The notes beneath the pieces were generated by a model that had not been told where the DNA came from, ran no database searches, and saw only the letters and a list, made by a program, of their open reading frames with translations. From positions 1-64,000 of the forward strand of contig NW_003314399.1 in NCBI RefSeq assembly GCF_000143415.4: a DNA stretch of 64,000 nt, read 5' to 3'. Of this stretch, positions 11,930 through 21,728 are shown one piece after another. This stretch comes from Selaginella moellendorffii. Lineage: Eukaryota > Streptophyta > Lycopodiopsida > Selaginellales > Selaginellaceae. Made by a program: the position numbers and the translations under genes. Position 1 is the stretch's first letter. Every line of letters starts with the position of its first letter.

Positions 11930-13195
11930 GCATGTGTTGGCACTCAATTGTGGGATTTGAGCTGCAACAAGTTATGTATGTTGTTGCCCGCATTGATCAT
12001 GTTGTTGCCCGCAAGAATCTTGTTAGAAGAAGGATGGGAATGGGACATAGATCACATATGGGCGAGAGTGTTCTCTGTGATTGTTCTCTTGGCTTGCTCA
12101 TGTGCTGTAGGCATGATAGGAACTGAACCAGACAGAGTGCTACTCACATTAGATAGCCACAGAAGATTGAGTGCCTACTATGAATCCACTAGAGGATCCT
12201 TTCTCCGGGTTTCCCCACTTCTTGTTGTTTTTAGCCCACTCACCTGGAAAAAAAGAAGATATGGTTCAGATGGGACAAAGATCGCTTTAGCTTTACCATG
12301 CTGTAGTGCTGCCTGATCGATCGCTAGAACACCCGCAAGAAATGGATGATGAAGTTTGCTGCCTCTGAAGCTTGTGATAGCGGGAGAACACAAAATTGAG
12401 GCAAAACTGTAATCATGCCAAGTTTCAAATCCAATATTAATAAATTGATATCTCACACTGTCCAAAGAAATTAATTGTTTGTGTCTTGCACCAAACGGTG
12501 ACCCTAACCCTAAAATGGAAAATAGCTATAACCTTATACTCATCATCGACCTAAAAGTTCTATGGAACTTATGGTTGAATTTACACTTGAATGGAGGTTC
12601 TATGGCTCTCAGATAGTAGAATAAGAATTTTAAAAATACATTAAACCAAAATTAATGGTTTTTAATTAAAATATAATTAAAAGGGAGCTAGATATTATTA
12701 TAATTAAAATAAAATCAGAATTGCCCACTTTATTATCATTAAATAAATAAAGAAATCATAAATATTATTTATAATAATAAACAAAAAACTATAAACTAGG
12801 CACTATTGTGTTATTATATAGTTGAAATAAAGTAAAATCATACTTTAATTTAAATATTTCTGGCCACAATAAGCTAGTATACATTTGGCTTAGCAAAGCT
12901 AGAACATACTTGGAGGGTAAAGAGGTTTGTTATGAACTTGGATGAATGTCTTGGATGGTGCTTCCTTCAATAGTGGCTGTCACTTTAAGCGAATGGTCAT
13001 GATATAGCTTAGAAAGCTTTACTGCAGTCACTATTGAAGCATTAAACTCTCAAATCTTTGTTATAGCACTAAACGCTTGCTCAAACCGCATGAGAAAGGA
13101 AGCTAGATATGAGTTTGGTGATGGAGGAGAACTTGTCAAGGTGAATTTACAACATAAACATTTGACACAAACCTTGTCCTTGCAGCCTCCTAATG
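11930..13195. other. Intergenic DNA
   Basis: 11930-12480 has overlapping short ORFs on both strands with no recognisable domain. 12500-12860 is very AT-rich with poly-A/T runs. I see no supported gene. Confidence 0.5.
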
Positions 13196-13203
13196 CAATA
13201 CTG

Positions 13204-13750
13204 TAGTGCACGTGGATTTTACCTTTTATCCTATAGTGATTTATTATAGGATAACACTACAAAACGAAACCTAAACCCTCCATATGCCATGTGTTATATA
13301 CCAGATGCTACATGTCACATGTCCAAAGGACAGTGATATGCAACCCAAGTTTCAAGGCCTTGGGCCATTGAGCGAAAGTACGGAGCCAAACTCCTAAATA
13401 TGGAACCAAAGAGCAACGAAACCAAACCATGGAGCAACTCCCAAGCATATAGCCCAAGGAACAAAAGCACAAAGTAACTTGGAATAACCTTAAAGAATTT
13501 AACATCTTAATGCCAAGACCAGCATGCAAAACGGAGCCAAATGGAGTTTGGCACTATTTTAGCATATTAATGGCCTAATACAAAAATATAAGTACTTCAT
13601 CAACTAACATGATATGGAACTTGGGCTTAGACCTAAGCCAAACGCAGAGCAAAGATAAGCACGCAAATAAGAATTAAACTATGCTTCAGGTTAATCAATC
13701 ATGTTTGACGTACCTACTATCCCTACTATACATTTAGAACCCCCCACACA
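13204..13750 (+). repeat. R1 LTR-like repeat, full-length copy
   Basis: Begins TGTAGTGCACGTGG and ends CCCCCCACA, matching the TG...CA ends of a retrotransposon LTR. It contains the same ordered blocks as 8895-9459. With no internal region attached it would be a solo LTR. I could not see a convincing target-site duplication, so this class is inference. Confidence 0.65.
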
Positions 13751-13754
13751 CAAA

Positions 13755-14085
13755 TTGCCACTTTTGGCATTGGTGATAAAACCTCTAACACACAAATGCA
13801 TTGTCATAGTGAAGGTTAAAGTATACAAAGTGGACTAAATAGCTAATAACATACACTCTGACAAACATGGATGGTGAGGATACTGTTTGAAAGACTTATC
13901 ATGACCTCCAAAGTGATCTTTGCACAGATGATTGGGATGTGAAATATAAATATTTCACAACTAAAGTCACAATTGTACTAACTTATTAAACTTAATGTAT
14001 AACATTAAATTTAATTATTCTAATAGAATAAACATAAGCTAAAAACAATTCGTAGATTTAAGTGCTTTTTTGTTTTGTGATCGTC
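13755..14085. other. Intergenic DNA downstream of the F-box gene
   Basis: AT-rich with no ORF. It presumably holds the 3' UTR and polyadenylation region of the minus-strand F-box gene. Confidence 0.5.
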
Positions 14086-14088
14086 TAA

Positions 14089-15036
14089 CTATGAAAATTG
14101 GCAGTCGTGGAGGAGTGCATGTTGGAGGTACTGCAACGCCTGCACTTGAGTGAAATACCTCCAACAATCCGTATTAAGGATGCTACACCGCAGCTCGCGA
14201 AGAAACAGTCCCCCGCCATCAGCTGAAAAGTAGAGATCCACCTCCGCTACGTGATTCGTCTCGCTCAAGCAGCAGCAGCACGAATGGATGGGCAGCCTCT
14301 CCGAGTAGTTGCAAGTATTGCCGACCACTTGCCCCGGCTGCCGCGAGCACAGGATCTGGAAAACCTTTGGGCTGCCACGCACCATCACCGCCCAGCTGAT
14401 CGTAAAGTCGCGTATCTCCTTCTTGCTCCACCGATTGCTGCCGGAGTTCCCCACCCACACCGCGCAATCGACATTGCCATCAGTAGGACGTTGATGAGCA
14501 TCCACGTCGCTGGCGCCCGTAGAGGTCGGGATCTCCACCACGAATCGAAATGTACCTTGATCTTCGTCATCGTTGTCGAGATGATCGTGGAGCTCCGGCG
14601 GCGCCGCTGCCGCTTGAAACATCCGCTTGAGCGTGTCGCCGCCCCTGGCCATGGAGCAAACCGGCGAGTCCCTGTAGTGGACGTCGAGAAAAAACACGAG
14701 CTCCCGCAATCGCAGCCGGGGATTGCTGCGGCTGGATCGCCCACCGCCGCCACCGAGCTGCGCGGCGGCACTCATCCGGATGCCGTAGAAGCGGCGGTAT
14801 CCCCCCGCCACACTCACCGCCTTCTCGCCGCAATCGCTCAGCGCCAGCCCCGGCCACGCCGCGGCGCACAGCCCGCGCCACAGCTCCTCCTGCCCCGCCG
14901 CTTGCTGCCACGCCCGCGAAACGCAGCAGCACGATGCCAGGCTCCGGCCGTCCAGTTTGGAGAAGACGATCCACAGCCATCCCCACCATTCTTCCTCCTT
15001 ACAGCCACCGCCATCGCCGCGATCGATCGCCTCCAT
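14089..15036 (-). CDS. F-box protein
   Basis: A single-exon frame. The N-terminal part fits an F-box (about residues 20-65 from the chosen start): EWWGWLWIVFSKLDGRSLASC, then CVSRAWQQAA and LWRGLC, the usual L-x-x-R-x-L-A-x-C-x-x-V-x-x-x-W pattern. F-box proteins bind SKP1 and recruit substrates to SCF ubiquitin ligases. The rest (~250 residues) has a WSKKEIRDF / SWAVMVRGSPKVFQ segment that resembles conserved C-terminal regions of some plant F-box proteins; no kelch or LRR repeats are visible. The start at 15034-15036 (MEAID) gives 315 residues. In-frame ATGs at 15144 and 15273 would add an unrelated-looking leader and are less likely. Substrate unknown. Antisense frames across this gene are shadows caused by high GC. 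Confidence 0.75.
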   Translation of the reverse strand: MEAIDRGDGGGCKEEEWWGWLWIVFSKLDGRSLASCCCVSRAWQQAAGQEELWRGLCAAAWPGLALSDCGEKAVSVAGGYRRFYGIRMSAAAQLGGGGGRSSRSNPRLRLRELVFFLDVHYRDSPVCSMARGGDTLKRMFQAAAAPPELHDHLDNDDEDQGTFRFVVEIPTSTGASDVDAHQRPTDGNVDCAVWVGNSGSNRWSKKEIRDFTISWAVMVRGSPKVFQILCSRQPGQVVGNTCNYSERLPIHSCCCCLSETNHVAEVDLYFSADGGGLFLRELRCSILNTDCWRYFTQVQALQYLQHALLHDCQFS

Positions 15037-15379
15037 CCTTCCTTCTTCTCTCGCGAGAACCGGATCGATCGCAGTCTCGCATTTAGAGAGGGTGCGCGGC
15101 CGTTGGCTTGCGGAGATGCCACTTGGCTTACCACCACACGTCATCTTCTCACAGAGCCCTAAAACCAATGCGCGAGGTGTTGGATGGTAAGCACATACAT
15201 GCTTTCGCCAAGATTTATAAGATGTGATTGGAACTTTGCCATGGAATGTTACTACAAAGGTGGCAACTTTCATATAAGAGAGGAGAGTTCTTTGGAATCG
15301 CGCTTACTACAAAAGTGCTACGTTTGCGAGAAAGAGCTTAGATACGTTTTTCCTTTACTTTTTTTCTCGTTTTTTTTTC

Positions 15380-18300
15380 TCAAAAAAATTTGGCCACGGC
15401 TCTATACAGCTGCTTCTCCTCGAACGGCTTGCTCACGTAGTCGTCCATTCCACAGCGCCGGCACTCGTCGTAAGTTGCCTGGATCACGTCCGCCGTCATT
15501 GCCAGGATGGGGACGTGAGACCCTCCGCGCTTCTCGAAGCAACGTATCCTCCTCGTCGCCTCAAACCTGGAAGAGAGTGATCGTAAGTTGATCTTCTAGA
15601 TAATCTTGGCTTGGAAACTTCGGAAAGATCACGCGCTCACTCACCCGTCCATCTCCGGCATTTGGATGTCCATGAAGCACGCATCGAACTTGTGCGGCGG
15701 CTCCAGCTTCTCGATGGCCAGCCTCCCACTCTCGACGCACTCGACGCGAGCGCCATACTTTTGTAGCGCTCCCGCCGCTACTCTCCGGTTAACTTTGTTG
15801 TCGTCCACCACCAGGATCCATTTCCCGGTGAGGAGACTGTGGAGATTGTTGCTGCTGCCACTCCCGCTGTTGATGCTGGCGCTAGTGTCGCTGCTACTGC
15901 TGGTGGGAGTGCTTGATTCTCGTGTTCTCCTCTTGAGATCCAGCCCCAGCGCTTTCTCGAGATGATTTGCGATGTGGCTTGCTCGGAGCGGCTTCTTTAT
16001 CACGTTGTCCGAAAAGCCAGCGGCCTTGGCCTTGTGCTCGTCGTCGTCGAAGGCGAGGAGCACGAGCTTCGGTGCTAAAGTTGGTCCCGCCTCCTTGATC
16101 TTGCTGGGATACGAGAGCCCCGTGGAAGAACCCCACGCATCTTTGTCTATCAGAATCATATCTAAGTTCCTGTGACCGAGAAAACAAATAAGATCCGATG
16201 ACCATCTATCTCAAACTACACGATCTTCTCTAAAATGGAAGGACTTACTTGGATCTTTGGTGAGCTAGAGCTGAGGAGACATCACTCGCAACGTCGACCT
16301 GGATCCCGAGCCTCCGCAAGTGATATCTCGTCACCTCCGATCGAACGGGCCGTCCATCCACGACGAGAGCTTTGAGTCCACTCAGCTGCGTCGTGAGCGG
16401 CGTTGACGAGTGTGCTGCTCGCTGCTGCTTGGAGCACTCGGCGCTGTGAGCAGCCTCGAGCGCTTCTAGATCTCCCACCTTGAAGTTGACGGTGAACCAA
16501 AACGTTGTCCCAACTCCAAGGCTGCTCACGAAGCCAATCTCTCCTTTCATGAGCTCCACCAGACACTTGGAGATGCTGAGGCCGATCCCAGTCCCACCAT
16601 AGTTCCGCGAGGTAGAGCTATCGGCTTGCATGAATGGCGAGAAAACTCTCTCCTGTGCGTGGACGGGGATCCCCACTCCTGTGTCTTCGACGCTAAAAAC
16701 TAGCTTCACTGTGTCAACCGGTTGCTTGTGAGTTGTGAGCCGGGACTTCTCCTGTTTCAGTATGAGCTTGAAAGTCTCCCAGTTGTTCCTTCGATCGGCG
16801 GCCTCGAGACCGCTCAGCGTGCTGCACGATCCCGCAGCGTCTACGGTGTTAAGTTTGTCCGAGTGATCTTGCGTCTCCGTGACTTGTTTCGAGCACGCCT
16901 CGCATTGTGCTGACATTGCGGCTTTCACGTCCTCTTCCAGGTGCACGGAGACGAAGATATGCCCGCGATCCGTGAACTGCGAGAGAAAAGAAACCGACCA
17001 TTTGAAAATGATATATCGATCCGGATCATGAGGGTGTTCAAGGAAACAGCTTGGAAGATCTACGTACCTTGATTGAGTTTCCAACCAAGTTGGTCACGAT
17101 CTGGTGGAGCCGAACGGGATCCCCAAGGACAACGTCAGGGACTCTCTCGGAAACGTATGCCGCCAGCTGCAAGCACGTAAGAAACGGGATTGGAGATCTT
17201 ATACAAGATTGGAGATCATTTTGCTATGTAGCAATCTAAATACTAGTAAACAAAAGCTTACTTCGATTCCTTTGTCCTTGTTCTCCGCAGAAAAGGGCGT
17301 GAGAATATCGTCGAGAATCGTGCGTAGCTTGAAAGGGACAGTCTCGAGCTCCATCCTGCCGGACTCGATCTTGGCCTGGTCCAAGACTTCGTTGATAAGT
17401 TTTATGAGTTGCTTCCCACTTTCGAGGGCCGTGTGAGCGTAATCCCGCTGTGTCGAATCGAGCTCCGTGTCCATGAGCATTTGCAACATGCCTGCGTAGA
17501 AGAAAAAACAGTTAAAATCGCAAGAAGGAATCTTTCAACCAGATCTTACGCACCAAGCACGCCATTCATGGGAGTCCGGATCTCGTGTGATACAGTAGCC
17601 AGGAACTACATAGTTAGAAAAATCTCGTGAGTCCACTGTAGAGGTGATCTAATCGTACCTGAGACTTCGCAACATCGGCCGACTCGGCTCGAACTTTAAG
17701 ATCTTCCATCTTGCGATAATCCTCCTCAACTTTGGCGATGCGGTTGCCAGCCGCGTAGAAGATTTGAGCCACCAGCAAAACAATGACAACGATTCCAAAG
17801 GTGGTGGTGATCGCCGTCCACACAACAGACGCTTCCTTGTTAAACCTGGGAGAGAACAAATCTAAGAGTAAGCTCCTGAGAGAATTATAGACAAACTCTC
17901 GAGACTTTCTTTCGAAACTTTGATACGAGAATGGAGATTGCTTTCACCTGCATCGCATCTCGTGCTTCCGGAAGGGATCCCCAAACTCGAGCTGACATAC
18001 TTCGATCTCGTTCCCGTCGGGAATGTTTGGGCCGTACATGACAAGCGGATTGGACTTGTTCGTGACATCGTTGACATTGACAATGATGGTCTGGCTTTCG
18101 GACAGCTGCCGCAAAAGGTTCTCCACAAGCGACTCGAAGTCAAATGCTCCACCTACATAGCTGCAGCACAGCCATGGCCCTTCCCATCAGAAAAATAGAG
18201 AAACCTTCCATGATCTTCTTCATCTCTCTTTTTCTGTCTGTGCGGTATGTGCTACTGAGTGATGTTGGTGGTAGAGCAAACAGTGGTATTGAGAAGATCT

Positions 18301-19557
18301 AGAGTAGTGTGAGCAGAGTTACCGACCCAGCGGTCGCTTGGATGCGTTGAGCAGGCGTTGCGTCGTCTGGAAGATCCGTCTTGTAGACTGTGAACGTAAG
18401 AACAACTCCCAAGTGATCCGACTCGAGAAGCCGGAACGGACTCGTGAGAGCTCCCTTGCCGCTTGCTCGGGAGCGTAAGATGTTCTCTCGATCCTCCTAC
18501 AAAAGCCACAAAAGAAGCGCTTAAGTTGATGGAGGAAAACTTTGGAAGACAAATCGAAAACTTATAGCAAACCTCGCCAGACATCATGTCCACGGACGCT
18601 AGATGGGCGAGAGTGTTCTGCGAGAGAACCGTAGGAGCGTACTCGTCCAGGTTCTGAGCTCGCGGAGCATTGCTTCGCATCTCTTTGATGCTCCATCCCA
18701 TCTCCTCCTCGAAAGCTCGCCGTTGCCAGTGCTCCACATTGTGAGCATACGCCACCCCGGACATGAGCGGCCTCTCGAAGGACGTCCTCGCAGTGTAGGC
18801 CGCAAAAGTCTCCTGCAAAGCAACAAGCCACGAAAGCTGAGCTAAAGTTCCAACTCCAAAAGCTCGAAAGCTGGCCTTGTTCTTGAGAGAAAAGCTCTCA
18901 AGAACCAGGCCAACTTTCGAGCAAAAACCAGAAAAACTGCCTTGCCTGATCGAGCGCGGATGGCTGCTTCGCGAGATGGAAAGTGGTGACGAGGGCCGTC
19001 AAGGATCGGACGTGGTTCATGCTGGAATTAAACTGGTCCTGGAGCATCCACGCTCGCTCCTTGCACATATTCGCGAGCGTCTCCCTCCGGCGCTCAATGT
19101 AGGAGTCCGTGAGCGAGTGATTGATGTAGACCGCGGCTCCAAGCCCGAGGATCAACCAAAGAACCAGCAGCTTGCCGTGATACTTCTCCCCAAAGTATTT
19201 TACGTGGCGCTGCTTGCTCATGCTAGCACTGCTGCCACTGCTGCTGCTACTCATCGTGGTCGTCGTTTGAGTCGTGGTTTGCGTGGTTGTCTGCTGGATC
19301 GTCTGCGTGGTGGTGGCGCTCGATGGTCCCAGCAATCGCCCCCTAGAAGAAGACGAGGAGGACGTGATCATCACCAAGTTGCTGTTAACTTGGTGCTTCC
19401 ACGAAGAATTCCTAGCTCGCGCCTTGAGCTCCTCCGTGGTGGAGAGCTTCTCCTCCGGCATTGCCTCTCTGCTCTTCCTCTGGAGCTTGATCCTCACAGC
19501 AGCTGCCGCTGCCGCTAAGAAGCTCACATCGTCCCGCGGTGGAGGAACTTGACACAT
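15380..19557 (-). CDS. CHASE-domain cytokinin receptor histidine kinase (AHK/CRE1 type)
   Basis: A hybrid sensor kinase that binds cytokinin and starts the His-Asp phosphorelay, in the family typically in the ER/plasma membrane. I rebuilt 11 exons: 19557-18946, 18812-18573, 18496-18327, 18160-17948, 17845-17659, 17605-17554, 17491-17262, 17166-17068, 16976-16249, 16169-15645 and 15566-15380. All phases join, giving 1080 residues, close to Arabidopsis CRE1. The order is: Ser/Thr-rich N-terminus, TM1 (~130-146), CHASE domain (~155-410, with ARTSFERPL, EYAPTVLSQ and LTSPFRLLE), TM2 (~420-442), H-box (SHEIRTP, His481), N/G boxes (DTGVGIP, GGTGIGLSI), a degenerate receiver-like domain (LKALVVDGRPV) and a C-terminal receiver (VDDNKVNRR; phospho-acceptor Asp1011 in FMDIQMPEMDG). 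The ATG at 19557 is chosen because the longer frame begins with GTG. Intron 1 has a GC donor. Confidence 0.95.
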
Positions 19558-19559
19558 CG

Positions 19560-20990
19560 ATCGATTTCTTGGGATTTTTTTCTTCTTCACTCTTTCCCTC
19601 TCTTGCTAAGCTCCTCCACACTGCCACTCCATGGACGATCCTAAAACCCGTCGCCCAGAGGCCACATTCCACGACCCAGTACCAAAACTCGCTCCATCGC
19701 TCCCTCGGAGAACCTCCGCCGACCCATCTATCACTCCCCTGGTAGAATGCGTGCTCATCTCTCTCCCAAAATCTCTCCTCTCTCTCTCTCTCGCTCTCTC
19801 TCCTCTCTCTCACCTCGCGCGATCAATCGATTTAGCCCATCCTCTCTCCTCCTGGCGGCCTGGGCGAGAAGAGGGACTATTGCTTTCGCTGTGTGTGTGT
19901 GTGTGTGTGCTCGAGAGAGAGCTCACACATGGCCCAAAGCCGTGGCCACAACCCGCACGGCCGTACCCGCACCGTACAGGATTTGATTTTGGGACCGACC
20001 GGTTGGCATGTCCATCCAAACCATAGACATATGATATGCGGGCCACAGCAAATCTTCCATACAGGCGTACCACCGGATTTGTTTTCATTTCTTTTTCGCC
20101 TCCAATGCGACTTGGAGTGGCGTGGAGCAACAAACCCTTTGCCCTAAAATTTATTGAAAGGTCTTCTTCGTTATGGTTTCTAGAATTTTTCCTTTTTAAC
20201 TGTTTTTCTTATCTTTTTTATCCACTGGTGGGATATTTTTTCTCGCTTTTTATAAGAAAAGTTGTCGGACGCACATAAGAGCACGATTGACTTTGGGTAA
20301 AAATTTTGTTAGACTTTCTGGTGAAAGGGTGGATTCTCTCTTGCAAAATCATGGGTATGGGCGAATTGTTCCTTTTTTTTTTTCTTTTTACATGCTCTCT
20401 TTGTTGTGAGTGTGTCTTCTTGAAAAGTTCTGTCCAGCTTTGGGGCGAACCTTGGACTCCATGCGAAACAGTCAACAGATGGATCGAATCAGCACAATGC
20501 AGTGTGATGATGATACATCAGCATCATCATCCAGCCGACTTCGATTCGATGGTGCAAGCAGCAGAGAGAGAGAGAGGATCGAATTGTAATCAAGCCAAAG
20601 CCCACCATTTTAGTTGGGGTCTTTTCAAGAACAAAGGGGAGCGAGCGGTGTAAAAAAAACTTCACTGTTGTCACTAAGCAAGATCTGCAAAAGAGATGGT
20701 GAACAAGAATTCCACTGCGGAGATGATGCCAAGAAGAAGCAATCGAGAAAGTTAAAAGTAGAGCTTTCCTTGCCTCGAGAAGAACAGTGTTGCCCACCAG
20801 CAAGTTTCTTCCTGGAATCAATCTCACGCCTTCCAACAATGATCTGTTCGAGAAGAAAGAAGGCGATATCACAAGATCGACTACCTTTTTCCTTCCACAA
20901 TGATCGAGGGGACACATACCAGCCGGGACTTGCGAACGATCTCGCAAGGCCATTTCCAGAACCATGAACGATCGCCCAACAAAGAATGGA
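19560..20990. promoter_or_regulatory. Upstream region of the receptor kinase with CT- and GT-microsatellites
   Basis: No supported gene. 19770-19815 is a (CT)n-rich tract on the plus strand, i.e. GA-rich on the transcribed strand, which is common in plant 5' UTRs and core promoters. 19889-19910 is a (GT)n run. A short (GA)n tract lies near 20562-20576. ORFs between 20000 and 20990 overlap on both strands and show no domain. Confidence 0.45.
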
Positions 20991-20993
20991 ATT

Positions 20994-21485
20994 CTAGACT
21001 CTGCGCTTCTTTGGAGGGCGGCATCCATTGAAAGGAATGGCGGTCACGTCCCTGATCTTGAGCACTGTGAGCCCGCCCTGCTTGAATCCTCGCAGCAAGT
21101 ACTTCCTCTTGCCCACCCCAAATCCTCCTTTGAGCCTCACCTCCACCGCTTTCATCCCCAGCTGCGCGGCCCCTCGCGCCGCCTGCTCCGCCACCGCATT
21201 CGCCGCAAACTTGGAGTCGCGATGCGAACCCTTGAATCCACACATCCCCGCCGACGCCTGCGCCCTCGCGTTGCCCTCGAAATCCGTGATCGTGACAAAC
21301 ACATTGCCGTGCGTGAATCGCGAGTGCGCGATTCCGGTCTTGCGCGGCGGCGCCGACCCCGATCCTCCCGCTGCTGCCGTGCCGCCGCTGGGCGATGCCG
21401 CCGTCTTCACGCCGCAGAGACGCTGGCAGAAGAGAGCGCCCGATTCCGCCAGCGATCGCAAAGCCCTACGCGCAGCCAGCGCCAT
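20994..21485 (-). CDS. RPS11: Mitochondrial-type small-subunit ribosomal protein uS11, nuclear-encoded
   Basis: Single exon of 163 residues, starting at the ATG at 21483-21485 (MALAARRALRS). Residues ~55-163 form a full uS11 domain: GIAHSRFTHGNVFVTITDFEGN, then ASAGMCGFKGSHRDSKFAA, and the conserved end TAIPFNGCRPPKKRRV. uS11 binds 16S-type rRNA on the 30S platform near the mRNA exit. The bacterial-like sequence plus an Arg/Ala-rich, acid-free N-terminus that looks like a cleavable presequence point to organellar targeting, most likely mitochondrial. Plants have repeatedly moved mitochondrial rps11 to the nucleus; a plastid target cannot be excluded by eye. It is divergent from the auxilin-like gene, with starts only 243 bp apart. 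Confidence 0.85.
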   Translation of the reverse strand: MALAARRALRSLAESGALFCQRLCGVKTAASPSGGTAAAGGSGSAPPRKTGIAHSRFTHGNVFVTITDFEGNARAQASAGMCGFKGSHRDSKFAANAVAEQAARGAAQLGMKAVEVRLKGGFGVGKRKYLLRGFKQGGLTVLKIRDVTAIPFNGCRPPKKRRV

Positions 21486-21728
21486 GAGAAATTTTAGGGT
21501 TCTTGGCGTGGGCACATTTTAGGGTATCTTGCTTAGCGTAATCGCTATCTTCTACACAGTAGCTCGTTTAGTAGCGTTTGTGGATTAGGGCGCCCATCGC
21601 CCACGCCCAGTGTGGAGGGCGGAGATGGAGACGCCAATGCTGTGAGTGAATGAATCGAGGTACGATTTAGCGGCAGCGCGAGGTCGCCGATCTAATTGCG
21701 CGCCGGATCTAGATTCTAGATCTGGGAG
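21486..21728. promoter_or_regulatory. Shared divergent promoter, uS11 / auxilin-like
   Basis: The two start codons face away from each other across 243 bp. The interval holds several GCCCA-containing motifs (21588-21612) and TTTAGGG telo-box-like cores near 21493 and 21519, elements often seen upstream of plant ribosomal protein genes. A shared bidirectional promoter is inferred from spacing alone. Confidence 0.5.

Noticed and set aside
14251-15162. 303-codon plus-strand ORF antisense to the F-box gene
   Set aside because: GC-driven shadow frame: rich in Arg/Pro/Ala/His without domain, while the minus strand carries a clear F-box.
18877-19518. 213-codon plus-strand ORF over the receptor kinase N-terminus
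   Set aside because: Antisense shadow of exon 1 of the histidine kinase.
20489-21028. 179-codon minus-strand ORF upstream of uS11
   Set aside because: Does not begin with a plausible N-terminus, overlaps other ORFs on both strands and has no domain; likely chance.
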